Assembly: GCA_958402795.1 (NCBI GenBank)
Contig: CATXUX010000018.1
Coordinates: forward strand, 1 to 64,000
Direction of reading: 5' to 3'
DNA length: 64,000 nt
Source: an uncultured Lachnospiraceae bacterium
GTDB lineage: Bacteria > Bacillota > Clostridia > Lachnospirales > Lachnospiraceae
Of the stretch, positions 8,263 through 16,870 are shown in pieces. The notes below the pieces were generated by a model. It was not told the origin of the DNA. It made no database searches and saw nothing but the letters and a program-made list of their open reading frames with translations. A program made the position numbers and the translations under genes. How positions within the stretch are numbered: the stretch's first letter is position 1; each line of letters starts with the position of its first letter.

Positions 8263-8859
8263 ATGGAAGTTTACTTGATCAGGCATCTGATGACGCAGGG
8301 AAATGTGGAAAAACGGTATATCGGGACAACGGATGAGCCACTTATTTTGATACCGGAGCAGGAGGAACTGGTTCGCAGAATGCGGGAGAAATTGAAAACA
8401 GCTTCTGTCGACACCGTCGTGTCGAGTCCGATGAAGCGGTGCGTACAGACGGCAGAGATCTATTTCCCCGGGCAGGAACCTGTCATTCAGGAAAAACTGC
8501 GGGAGAGTGATTTTGGCCTTTTTGAAAATAAAAATTATGAGGAGCTAAAGGATGAGCCGGAGTACCAAAAATGGCTGGATTCCGGGGGAACGATTCCGTT
8601 TCCCGGCGGGGAATCTCACGAAGCATTTCTGAAACGGTGCAGAGAAGGATTTCTGGAAAATATGGAGCAGCTCCGGCAGGACGGCGCAGACAGCGTGGCA
8701 TTTGTGATACACGGCGGCACGGTGATGGCTGTGCTGTCCGGATATTCGGAAAGGGAATCTTCTTTTTATGACTGGATGATTCCAAACGGCACGGGATATC
8801 AGGCGGTCTGGGATGAAACAGACCGGATACTCCGTAAGATTGAAAAAATGGAAAGATAA
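8263..8859 (+). CDS. cobC: Alpha-ribazole phosphatase-like histidine phosphatase CobC
   Basis: Histidine phosphatase predicted to remove the 5'-phosphate of alpha-ribazole phosphate (or adenosylcobalamin 5'-phosphate). ATG 8263 gives a 198-residue protein starting MEVYLIRH; longer in-frame starts add residues unlike the family. The phospho-acceptor His8 follows Arg7, and the second catalytic histidine is His150 in VIHGGTV. The usual RHGxT core is RHLMT here, so the glycine after the catalytic His is replaced by Leu. EKRYIGTTDEPL near residue 16 is a segment I associate with clostridial CobC-type proteins. Position between cobS and cbiB supports the role; a general phosphoglycerate-mutase-like role is the alternative. 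Confidence 0.85.
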   Translation: MEVYLIRHLMTQGNVEKRYIGTTDEPLILIPEQEELVRRMREKLKTASVDTVVSSPMKRCVQTAEIYFPGQEPVIQEKLRESDFGLFENKNYEELKDEPEYQKWLDSGGTIPFPGGESHEAFLKRCREGFLENMEQLRQDGADSVAFVIHGGTVMAVLSGYSERESSFYDWMIPNGTGYQAVWDETDRILRKIEKMER

Positions 8860-8908
8860 CAGAAAAAAGATAGTCAGAAAAGGGAGCGAGAAAGGCGGTG
8901 ATCCGGGA

Positions 8909-9877
8909 ATGTGGACTGTTCTGGCATGTCTGACAGGATTTATACTGGACTTTATTTTCGGTGATCCGGTATGGCTCTATCATCCGGTCAGGCTGATGGG
9001 GGCGTGTATTACGGCTCTGGAGAAAGCGGTGCGGAAAATCTGCGGGGAATCCCCGGGAAAACTGCTCATCGGCGGGGGCATTCTCTGGTGTATCGTACTG
9101 GTGGCATTTACGATGATTCCGGCGCTGTTTCTGCGGCTTGTAAAAAAGGTACATCCGTTTCCGGCATTTATCCTGGAAGCATTTTGGTGTTATCAGATTC
9201 TTGCGGCAAAGTCCCTTCGCACAGAAAGTATGAAAGTATACAGACAGTTGGAGCGTGGAAATCTTGCGGGTGCGAGGCAGGCGGTTTCTATGATCGTGGG
9301 AAGAGACACAGACCGTCTGGACGCAGAGGGCGTGGCAAAAGCGGCGGTAGAAACAGTGGCGGAAAATACGTCGGACGGCGTGACAGCGCCGTTATTTTAT
9401 ATGATGATCGGCGGCGCGCCGCTTGGTTTTGCATATAAGGCTGTCAATACGATGGATTCTATGTTAGGATATAAAGAAGAAACATATCTGTACATTGGCA
9501 GGATGGCGGCAAAAATGGATGATGTGGTAAACTATATCCCGGCTCGCTTATCGGCGCTTTTGATGCTGGCGGCGTCGTGGATTCTTAGGATGGACTGGAA
9601 AAATGCGTGGCATATTTTTCGGCGGGACCGTTATAAACACAGCAGTCCCAATTCGGCGCAGACGGAATCGGTGTGTGCGGGTGCACTGGATGTCCGGCTT
9701 GCAGGGGATGCCTGGTATTTTGGAAAACGATATCAGAAAGAATATATCGGCGATTCGCTCCGTCCTGTGGAGGCAGAGGATATCCGGCGGGCAAACCGGC
9801 TGATGTATGTGACGTCTGTACTGGCGCTTGTCCTGTTTAGTCTGGCAAGAGTCATATTTTTGAGAATTGTAACATGA
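8909..9877 (+). CDS. cbiB: Adenosylcobinamide-phosphate synthase CbiB
   Basis: Membrane protein that attaches aminopropanol (or its phosphate) to adenosylcobyric acid. The chosen ATG 8909 gives 322 residues, the family norm of about 320; the longer reading frame from 8813 only overlaps cobC. Typical features are GFILDFIFGDPVWLYHPVRLMG at residues about 9-30, GRDTDRLD near 131, AVETVAENTSDGVTAPLFYM near 145-164, and YKAVNTMDSMLGYK near 178. Several hydrophobic helices are visible and one is C-terminal. The next gene, cobD, supplies its aminopropanol-phosphate substrate. Confidence 0.94.
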   Translation: MWTVLACLTGFILDFIFGDPVWLYHPVRLMGACITALEKAVRKICGESPGKLLIGGGILWCIVLVAFTMIPALFLRLVKKVHPFPAFILEAFWCYQILAAKSLRTESMKVYRQLERGNLAGARQAVSMIVGRDTDRLDAEGVAKAAVETVAENTSDGVTAPLFYMMIGGAPLGFAYKAVNTMDSMLGYKEETYLYIGRMAAKMDDVVNYIPARLSALLMLAASWILRMDWKNAWHIFRRDRYKHSSPNSAQTESVCAGALDVRLAGDAWYFGKRYQKEYIGDSLRPVEAEDIRRANRLMYVTSVLALVLFSLARVIFLRIVT

Positions 9878-9889
9878 AAGGAAAACAGG

Positions 9890-10945
9890 ATGGAATATGG
9901 ACATGGCGGGGACTGGTATACGTATCAGGGAATCCTCGATTTTTCAGCAAATATCAATCCGCTCGGAACCCCGGAGGAGGTGCGGGAGGCCGCCGTACTG
10001 GCGCTGGAGCGTATGGACCGCTATCCGGACAGCCGCTGCAGGAAACTGACGCGGGAGTTATCCGGATATCTTGGCGTCGGACAGGAAAAGATTTTGTTCG
10101 GAAACGGGGCGGCAGACCTCATCTACACGCTCGTATTTGCGGAAAAACCAAAAAGAGCCGTAGTGGCAGTGCCGACATTTACAGAATATGCGCAGGCACT
10201 AAAGGCTGTGGATTGCGAGATCGTGTCCTACCATTTGCAAAAGGCAGGACAATTCGCACTTGAGGAGGATTATCTGGACCTGCTGACGGAGGATACCGAC
10301 ATGATTTTTCTCTGTTCGCCCAACAATCCAACCGGACAGACCATCCCAAAAGAATTACTGAAACAGATTTTAAAGCGTTGTGTCCGTTATCACATCCGCA
10401 TGGTGGTGGACGAATGCTTTTATGATTTCCTGGAGAAACCGGATTCTGCGACCATGCAGCCGTTTGTCTGCGCGCCGGGGTATCCGCAGCTTGTGATTGT
10501 CCGGGCATTTACAAAGCTCTACGCGATGCCGGAACTGCGGCTGGGGTATCTGCTTTGTTCAGACACACGGCTTCTGGAGCGGATGCAGCAGGCACGCCAG
10601 CCATGGAGTGTATCGCAGGCGGCGCAGGAGGCAGGAATCGCGGCGCTTCAGGTGGAACGAAAACAGGGATGGTCCGCGCGGACACGGGAATATGTGATGG
10701 CAGAGCGGGAAAGAATGGAAACGGAATTCCATCGGCTTGGTATCGTATTCTGGCCTTCCGAAGTAAATTATCTGCTGTTGTGGAGCGAAATGGATTTGCT
10801 TCAACTGCTGCTGGCACGGGGAATCCTGATTCGGGACTGTGCAAATTATGAGGGGCTGGAAAAGGGGTATTACCGCATTGCAGTGCGCACGAAAGAGGAA
10901 AATATGCGGCTGCTGGCGGAACTGGAGAATATCAGATGCCGATAA
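9890..10945 (+). CDS. cobD: L-threonine-O-3-phosphate decarboxylase CobD
   Basis: PLP enzyme of the aspartate-aminotransferase fold that makes (R)-1-amino-2-propanol phosphate for CbiB. The N-terminus MEYGHGGDWYTYQGILDFSANINP is characteristic, and FGNGAADLIY near residue 71 belongs to the cofactor site. CSPNNPTG near 141 is the substrate and cofactor loop. The Schiff-base lysine is Lys209 in RAFTKLYAMP, followed by the LRLGY anchor. Length (351) is typical. It starts 12 bp after cbiB with GAAAGGAAAAC as ribosome binding site. A histidinol-phosphate aminotransferase is the main look-alike, but the N-terminus and position favour CobD. Confidence 0.94.
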   Translation: MEYGHGGDWYTYQGILDFSANINPLGTPEEVREAAVLALERMDRYPDSRCRKLTRELSGYLGVGQEKILFGNGAADLIYTLVFAEKPKRAVVAVPTFTEYAQALKAVDCEIVSYHLQKAGQFALEEDYLDLLTEDTDMIFLCSPNNPTGQTIPKELLKQILKRCVRYHIRMVVDECFYDFLEKPDSATMQPFVCAPGYPQLVIVRAFTKLYAMPELRLGYLLCSDTRLLERMQQARQPWSVSQAAQEAGIAALQVERKQGWSARTREYVMAERERMETEFHRLGIVFWPSEVNYLLLWSEMDLLQLLLARGILIRDCANYEGLEKGYYRIAVRTKEENMRLLAELENIRCR

Positions 10946-10966
10946 CAGGGAAAGGAAAACAGACGG

Positions 10967-12571
10967 ATGGCAAAATCAATTATGATACAGGGGACGATGT
11001 CCAATGCAGGGAAGAGCATTCTGGCAGGGGGACTCTGCCGGATATTCGTACAGGACGGATACCGGACGGCGCCGTTTAAGTCACAGAATATGGCATTGAA
11101 CTCCTACATTACAGACGAAGGACTTGAGATGGGGCGTGCCCAGGTGATGCAGGCGGAGGCGGCGAAGATCCGTCCGTCGGTAAAGATGAATCCGATCCTG
11201 CTCAAACCGTCCAGCGACACAGGTTCGCAGGTGATCGTAAACGGTGAAGTGCTCTGCCAGATGTCCGCCGCAGAATATTACAGGCACAAAACGGATTATA
11301 TTCCGGCAATCCTGGACGCGTATCAATCTCTGTCCGACGGGTATGATATGATTGTGATCGAAGGGGCGGGCAGTCCCGCGGAGATCAATCTGAAAGAAAA
11401 TGATATCGTGAATATGGGACTGGCAAAGATGGTAGATGCACCGGTTCTTCTGGTGGGGGATATCGACCGGGGCGGGGTATTCGCCCAGATCGTTGGCACG
11501 ATCGAGCTTTTGGAGCCGGAAGAGCGTGACCGGATCGCCGGAATCGTAATCAATAAGTTCCGGGGAGACAAGAAGATCCTGGAACCCGGTCTGAAAATGC
11601 TGGAGGAAAAGACCGAAAAACCGGTGTTTGGCGTGATCCCGTATTTCCATTTGGATATCGATGAGGAAGATAGTCTTTCAGAGCGCCTGGACGGGACAAA
11701 GAAAGCGGCGCTTCTGGACATTGCGGTCATCCGTTTTCCACGTCTGTCGAACTATACCGATCTGATGGCGCTGGAATGTATGGATGAGGTTTCGGTACGT
11801 TATGTGAGTACGCCGGGAGAACTTGGCGAGCCGGATGCCGTGATTCTTCCGGGCAGTAAGAATACGGTGGAAGATCTGCTCTGGATGAGACAGAATGGTC
11901 TTGAGGCAAAGATACAGCGTCATGCAGAGCATGGAAAGCTGGTATTCGGCATTTGCGGCGGCTATCAGATGCTGGGGGAGGAACTGATCGGGAGAGAAGT
12001 GCCGGACGAGGCGGAAGCGCCGGATAGGGAAACAAATCATGGCGCAGGCACAGTTTCTTCTGAATCTGTCCGGGGAATGGGTCTGCTTCCGGTGCGCACG
12101 ATATTTCGAAAAGAAAAGACCCGGACAAGAGTGCGGGGAAGATTTTCCGGCGCATCCGGCCTTCTGGCAGGATTGAATGGGACAGCGCTGGAAGGATATG
12201 AGATCCATATGGGAGATACGGAGTATACCGCAGACGGCGCGCCGCTTTTGCTGCTGGAAAGTGAGCTGGACGACGGATCGGACGGCAGTGCGCCCAAACC
12301 AGACGGCGCGGCCCGCGGAAGTGTTTATGGATGTTACGTTCACGGGGTGTTCGACCATCCGGAGGTGTCCGGGGAAGTGGTGCGCGCACTGCTTTTACAG
12401 AAAGGTATGGACGCGGATCAGGTGCATGCGCCGGATATGCACAGCTATAAAGAGGAGCAGTATGATAAGCTCGCAGATATCATCCGGGAAAATTTGGATA
12501 TGAAAGCGATATACCAGCTGATGGGATGCGGTAACGGGCGATTGGCGGAATGTAACGACTGTGGTCAGTGA
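10967..12571 (+). CDS. cbiP: Adenosylcobyric acid synthase CbiP (CobQ)
   Basis: ATP- and glutamine-dependent enzyme amidating the b, d, e and g side chains of adenosylcobyrinate a,c-diamide. The N-terminal synthetase domain has the modified P-loop GTMSNAGKS near residues 9-17, FKSQNMALNS near 38 and the VIEGAGSPAEINL block near 130. The C-terminal class I-like GATase has Cys330 in FGICGGYQ and His459 in CYVHGVFDHP. Length 534 is slightly above the usual 490-510; the surplus lies in the GATase region (about 345-450), which carries charged insertions. It sits 21 bp after cobD. Confidence 0.94.
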   Translation: MAKSIMIQGTMSNAGKSILAGGLCRIFVQDGYRTAPFKSQNMALNSYITDEGLEMGRAQVMQAEAAKIRPSVKMNPILLKPSSDTGSQVIVNGEVLCQMSAAEYYRHKTDYIPAILDAYQSLSDGYDMIVIEGAGSPAEINLKENDIVNMGLAKMVDAPVLLVGDIDRGGVFAQIVGTIELLEPEERDRIAGIVINKFRGDKKILEPGLKMLEEKTEKPVFGVIPYFHLDIDEEDSLSERLDGTKKAALLDIAVIRFPRLSNYTDLMALECMDEVSVRYVSTPGELGEPDAVILPGSKNTVEDLLWMRQNGLEAKIQRHAEHGKLVFGICGGYQMLGEELIGREVPDEAEAPDRETNHGAGTVSSESVRGMGLLPVRTIFRKEKTRTRVRGRFSGASGLLAGLNGTALEGYEIHMGDTEYTADGAPLLLLESELDDGSDGSAPKPDGAARGSVYGCYVHGVFDHPEVSGEVVRALLLQKGMDADQVHAPDMHSYKEEQYDKLADIIRENLDMKAIYQLMGCGNGRLAECNDCGQ

Positions 12572-12630
12572 ACGGCTGACGGTTGGAGATAGAGAAGACA
12601 GAAAAAAGAAGTTCTGTGGAGAGAATGAAA

Positions 12631-13512
12631 ATGGGAGATGTAGTTCGGATCGGCAGCCGGGCAAGCCGCCTTGCGGTTATACAGGCAGAGATCATAAGTG
12701 ATGGTATCAAAAAGAAATATCCGGAGATACGGACAGAAATTGTGCCGATGAAGACGTCCGGCGACCGAATCCAGAACCGGAGCCTGACAGAGATCGGCGG
12801 GAAAGGCTTGTTCGTGCAGGAACTGGAGCATGCGCTCCTGGAAGGGCGGATCGATATCGCCGTACACAGCCTGAAAGATGTGCCGATGGAGGCGAATCCG
12901 GCGCTTCCGATCGTAGCGTATGGCAGACGGGAAGATCCGAGGGATGTACTGATCTATAAGCCGGGGAAAAGTGAATTTCCGAAAACGGGCATTGTGGGAA
13001 CGTCCAGCAGCAGGCGGACACTCCAGATGCAGATGCTTTATCCGGGATGCCGGTTTCGTCCGATCCGGGGAAATGTACAGACGCGTCTGCAAAAGCTGGA
13101 GAAAGAGGAGTATGACGGCACGATCCTGGCGGCTGCGGGACTTCGCCGTCTTGGAGTGGAAACGGCTGCCGGACGATACTTTACCGTGGAAGAAATGATC
13201 CCGGCGGCGGGACAGGGAATCCTGGCGGTGCAGGGACGGCGGGAGGATCCCATGCCGTGGCTGGATGCGGTGAAAAATACAGAAAGTGAATATGCGGCGT
13301 GCGCCGAGCGGCAGTTTGTGCGTGTGCTGGAGGGCGGCTGCACCTCTCCGACGGCGGCCTATGCGTCAATATGCGGAACAGAGATCCGGCTGCTCGGTCT
13401 GTATCAGGATCCGAAAACCAGAGAGGTGCGGACCGGTTATCTGACCGGCAATGTGGAACGGGCCAGACAGCTCGGTGAACGGCTGGCAAAGCAGATGAAA
13501 GACAGCTTGTGA
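12631..13512 (+). CDS. hemC: Hydroxymethylbilane synthase (porphobilinogen deaminase) HemC
   Basis: Polymerises four porphobilinogens into hydroxymethylbilane. I prefer ATG 12631 (MGDVVRIGSRASRLAV), 7 bp downstream of GTGGAGAG; the alternatives at 12583 and 12625 have poor ribosome sites. The 293-residue protein shows the IGSRASRLA substrate and cofactor strand, DIAVHSLKDVP near residue 83, GTSSSRR near 125, and Cys237 in EGGCTSPTA, the expected dipyrromethane attachment residue. Its position inside the cobalamin operon, directly before cobA-hemD, suggests dedicated supply of uroporphyrinogen III for corrinoids rather than heme. Confidence 0.95.
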   Translation: MGDVVRIGSRASRLAVIQAEIISDGIKKKYPEIRTEIVPMKTSGDRIQNRSLTEIGGKGLFVQELEHALLEGRIDIAVHSLKDVPMEANPALPIVAYGRREDPRDVLIYKPGKSEFPKTGIVGTSSSRRTLQMQMLYPGCRFRPIRGNVQTRLQKLEKEEYDGTILAAAGLRRLGVETAAGRYFTVEEMIPAAGQGILAVQGRREDPMPWLDAVKNTESEYAACAERQFVRVLEGGCTSPTAAYASICGTEIRLLGLYQDPKTREVRTGYLTGNVERARQLGERLAKQMKDSL

Positions 13513-13538
13513 TGATTGGAAAAGGAGTGTGTTCAGAC

Positions 13539-15113
13539 ATGGGAAAAGTATATCTGGCAGGGGCGGGCCCCGGTGACGCGGGACTTCTGACCGTGCGGGC
13601 ACGGGAACTGATGGAGACGGCGGATGTGGTCGTGTACGACGCACTGGTGAGTGTGGAGATACTCTGTCAGATCCCTGCAGAGAAAGAACTGATCTATGTG
13701 GGCAAACGTTCCGGGCATCATTCCGCGCCGCAGGAAGAGATCAACCGGATCTTGCTGAGGGAAGCGCGCGCAGGAAAGCAGGTACTCCGGTTAAAAGGCG
13801 GTGATCCGTTTGTGTTCGGACGCGGCGGGGAGGAAGTAGAGGCGCTTGTAAAGGCGAAAATCCCTTTTGAAGTAGTTCCGGGCGTTACATCGGCTGCCGC
13901 CGTGCCGGCCTATGCAGGAATCCCTGTGACGCACCGGGACTATGCATCGTCTTTTCATGTGATCACGGGACACCCGCGCGGCGATGGAAGTCTGCAGATC
14001 GATTACCCGTCTCTTGTGCAGATGGACGGCACCCTTGTCTTTCTGATGGGTGTTTCTTCCATGGATGAAATCTGCCGGGGACTGCTGGGGGCAGGAATGT
14101 GCCCGGACATGCCTGCGGCTGTCCTGGAGAACGGAACCACCGCCGGACAGCGGCAGGTGGTGTCAGATGTGGCGCATCTGGCGGAAGAGGCGAAACAGGC
14201 AGATATTCATCCTCCGGCGATCTTTCTCGTCGGAAAGGTCTGTGCGGTGGCGGATACATTTTCATGGGCCGGGAAGCGAAGGCTTGCCGGGAGACAGTTT
14301 CTGGTTACACGTCCCGGGCAGCAATGCAGCCGCCTGGCGGGCAGGCTCCGAAGTTACGGCGCGCATGTGTTAGAAGTTCCGGCAATCCGGACGAAGCCGA
14401 TCATACCGAATCCAAAACTGTCTGCCGCGCTGGAATCCTTTGCCACAGACTGTGAGGAAAGCTGGCTTGTATTTACCAGTCCCGCCGGGGTACGTATTTT
14501 CTTTGAACAGCTTGCAGATCTTCCGTTGGATCTGCGGATCTTGTTCCGGAGAAAAGCGGAGGTGAGGATCGCGGCAATCGGAAGCGCTACGGCGGGGGAA
14601 CTGCGCACCCATGGATGGAAAGCAGACCTGGTCCCGGAGCGGTTTGACGCGGAAAGTCTCGGAAAAGAGCTTGCCGGGTGTGCGTCTCCGGAGAGTGAGA
14701 TTCTGATCCTCCGTGCAAAAAACGGTTCGAAGGATCTGCTGCCGCCGCTTACCGCACGGGGACTGCATGTGCAGGATGTTGCGGTTTATGAGACAGAGAC
14801 CAGGCGGCATGAAAATCTCCGGGGAAAGATCCGGGAGGAATTTGACAAGGGTGCGGTGGATGCCGTTGTATTTACGAGTCGCTCGACCGTACACGGATTC
14901 GCAGAGATGATGGGAAAGGACTTTACATACCGGAGTGTGACGGCGGTGTGTATCGGAGAACAGACAGCGGACGAGGCGAAAAAATATGGAATGCCCGTGA
15001 GGATCGCCGCCCAGGCGTCCATGGATGCCATCGAAGAGCGGATCCTGGAGATATGGGGACAACAAACGGGGGAAGAAATACAGAGCAAATATCCGGAGGA
15101 AGCAGAATGCTGA
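13539..15113 (+). CDS. cobA-hemD: CobA-HemD fusion: uroporphyrinogen-III C-methyltransferase / uroporphyrinogen-III synthase
   Basis: Bifunctional 524-residue enzyme. Residues about 1-240 are the SUMT domain (VYLAGAGPGDAGLLT, VYDALVS near 35, RLKGGDPFVFGRGGEE near 86-101, TPGxxxxxxxxAYAGIPVTHR-type block near 115-135), making precorrin-2. Residues about 255-510 are HemD (uroporphyrinogen-III synthase), with FLVTRPGQQ near 255, WLVFTSPAGVRIFFE near 310 and VVFTSRSTVHGF near 447. ATG 13539 follows AAAGGAGTG. Such fusions are common in clostridia. The HemD stop overlaps the start of the next permease gene (ATGCTGA), implying translational coupling of tetrapyrrole enzymes and transporter. Confidence 0.93.
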   Translation: MGKVYLAGAGPGDAGLLTVRARELMETADVVVYDALVSVEILCQIPAEKELIYVGKRSGHHSAPQEEINRILLREARAGKQVLRLKGGDPFVFGRGGEEVEALVKAKIPFEVVPGVTSAAAVPAYAGIPVTHRDYASSFHVITGHPRGDGSLQIDYPSLVQMDGTLVFLMGVSSMDEICRGLLGAGMCPDMPAAVLENGTTAGQRQVVSDVAHLAEEAKQADIHPPAIFLVGKVCAVADTFSWAGKRRLAGRQFLVTRPGQQCSRLAGRLRSYGAHVLEVPAIRTKPIIPNPKLSAALESFATDCEESWLVFTSPAGVRIFFEQLADLPLDLRILFRRKAEVRIAAIGSATAGELRTHGWKADLVPERFDAESLGKELAGCASPESEILILRAKNGSKDLLPPLTARGLHVQDVAVYETETRRHENLRGKIREEFDKGAVDAVVFTSRSTVHGFAEMMGKDFTYRSVTAVCIGEQTADEAKKYGMPVRIAAQASMDAIEERILEIWGQQTGEEIQSKYPEEAEC

Positions 15114-16045
15114 GATATACAGGAAAGCGGGTGCTGATTGGAATCGTATCGCTGTATGTGCTTGTGACGGCGTCATTTTTTCTCGTCCGTCAGATTCCGG
15201 GGAGTCCGTTTGAGACGGGAAATGTTTCAGAGCAGGTTCAGGAGGAAATGGAGCGGCAGTATGGACTGGATCAGCCGCTATCAGAACAGTATGGGATCTA
15301 TCTGAGAAATCTGCTGCATGGAGATCTTGGAATCTCTTATCGGAATCCGGGCGTTTCCGTGACGGAAATCATCCGGCGTGCATGGCCCGTTACATTTCGC
15401 ATCGGGATCCTTGCGGTATTGACGGCTCTGCTTGGCGGAACACTGCTTGGCATCTGGCAGGCATCCGCGAAAAAGAAAGGGATCAGATATGGAATCCTGT
15501 TCGGTACGGTTCTGGGGAATGGGATTCCCAATTTTGTCCTTGCGCTCGTGCTTGCGTTCCTTTTCGGGATCAAGTGGAATGTGCTGCCGATCGTAGGACT
15601 GGACAACTGGCAGAGTTATATTCTGCCGGTGCTGTCGCTGGCGGTCTGCCCGATGGCTGCAGTGACGAGGATCACCTGCAATGCCTTTGGGGAAGAATTG
15701 TCGCAGGACTATGTGGTGCTGGCGAGGGCAAAAGGATTAAAACCATGCAGGATCGCCGTGACGCATGTACTTCGTAACGCGTGGATTCCGGTACTGAATT
15801 ATGTGGGGCCTGCGTCGGCATTTTTGCTGACCGGGAGCTTTGCGGTGGAAAGTATTTTCACCATCCCCGGACTGGGACGGGAATTTGTCTATTCCATAGG
15901 AAACCGGGACTATACGCTGATCCTTGGCCTGACTGTATTTATGGGCGCAGTCGTGATCGGGATCAATCTGCTGACAGATCTGCTCTGCGCGCTGCTGAAT
16001 CCGGAAATCCGCAGAGGGTACGTGCAGGGAGGTGAAGGACTGTGA
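15107..16045 (+). CDS. Opp/Nik-type ABC transporter permease (first subunit)
   Basis: Integral membrane subunit of a peptide/nickel-class importer. The start is ATG 15107, which overlaps the cobA-hemD stop and follows CCGGAGGA; the protein begins MLRYTGKRVLIGIVSLYVLVT, a membrane segment typical of DppB/NikB. An exposed loop carries QYGLDQPLSEQYGIYL near residue 49. The EAA loop near residue 205 reads ARAKGLKPCRIAVTHVLRNAWIPVL. The 312 residues predict about six membrane helices. Downstream genes provide a second permease, a fused double ATPase and a lipoprotein. Family members carry peptides, nickel/cobalt complexes, heme or 5-aminolevulinate; the sequence does not say which applies here. 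Confidence 0.88.
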   Translation: MLRYTGKRVLIGIVSLYVLVTASFFLVRQIPGSPFETGNVSEQVQEEMERQYGLDQPLSEQYGIYLRNLLHGDLGISYRNPGVSVTEIIRRAWPVTFRIGILAVLTALLGGTLLGIWQASAKKKGIRYGILFGTVLGNGIPNFVLALVLAFLFGIKWNVLPIVGLDNWQSYILPVLSLAVCPMAAVTRITCNAFGEELSQDYVVLARAKGLKPCRIAVTHVLRNAWIPVLNYVGPASAFLLTGSFAVESIFTIPGLGREFVYSIGNRDYTLILGLTVFMGAVVIGINLLTDLLCALLNPEIRRGYVQGGEGL

Positions 16046-16863
16046 GGAATAAGATAGTCGGAAATAAAATGATAACGGCCGGATGCGTGATTCTGTGCCT
16101 GCTGACGGTGTTTGCCGTTTTTGTCCCGGCTTTTTCCGGGCAGTCTTATTCGGATCAGAATGCGGCGATGCAAAATCTTGGAAGTTCTCCCGAACACTGG
16201 CTTGGGACAGATAAGTTCGGCAGGGATATTTTTACCCGGATCTGGTACGCGATGCGGATCAGCCTTCTGACCGGACTCGGAAGCGCTGCGATCTGTGGTG
16301 CATTTGGGACTCTTTACGGAGCGGTTTCCGGTTACACAGGCGGACGTCTGGACATGTTTCTGATGCGGGTGGCGGATGTGATCGATGCGATTCCATCGCT
16401 ATTATATATTATCCTGATCCGTCTCGCTTTCGGGGGAAATGTGTGCTGCGTGTTGTCCGGCATCTGTATTTCCGGCTGGATCGAGCCGGCCAGACTGGTG
16501 CGTGGGGAGGTACTGCGTCTGAAGCAGAAGACCTTTTGTCCGGCGTCCAGACTGGCAGGAGCCGGAGATGGAAGGATCCTGTGGAAACATATTCTGCCGA
16601 ACGCTGCAGGACCGCTGATCGTGAATCTGACTTTTTTTGCTCCGAAAGCAATCCTGACAGAAGCATTTTTAAGTTTTCTCGGCGTGGGAATATCAGCGCC
16701 GGCAGCCAGCCTCGGTACGTTGATTCAGGAGGCGCGTTCCCAGATGCGGATCTATCCGTCCCAGATGCTGTATCCGGTTCTGGCGCTCTGCCTGCTGACG
16801 GTGTCTTTCCACTTGATCGGAACCGGTCTGGAAGAAGTACAGAGGATGAAACAGGGAGCGTGA
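16042..16863 (+). CDS. Opp/Nik-type ABC transporter permease (second subunit)
   Basis: Partner permease of DppC/NikC type, 273 residues, with an N-terminal helix (MITAGCVILCLLTVFAVFVPAF), the SPEHWLGTDKFGRDIFTRIWYAMRIS-type segment near residues 50-75 and a C-terminal EAA loop containing HILPNAAGPLIV near 183-194. It starts at GTG 16042 inside the stop of the preceding permease (GTGA overlap), with GGGAGGTGAAGG upstream, so the two permeases are translationally coupled in the usual B-C order. Confidence 0.88.
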   Translation: MRNKIVGNKMITAGCVILCLLTVFAVFVPAFSGQSYSDQNAAMQNLGSSPEHWLGTDKFGRDIFTRIWYAMRISLLTGLGSAAICGAFGTLYGAVSGYTGGRLDMFLMRVADVIDAIPSLLYIILIRLAFGGNVCCVLSGICISGWIEPARLVRGEVLRLKQKTFCPASRLAGAGDGRILWKHILPNAAGPLIVNLTFFAPKAILTEAFLSFLGVGISAPAASLGTLIQEARSQMRIYPSQMLYPVLALCLLTVSFHLIGTGLEEVQRMKQGA

Positions 16864-16870
16864 AAAGCAG

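Noticed and set aside
14948..15106. Upstream extension of the first permease gene
   Set aside because: The added residues overlap cobA-hemD in another frame and lack a membrane signal; ATG 15107 has a ribosome site and the family N-terminus.
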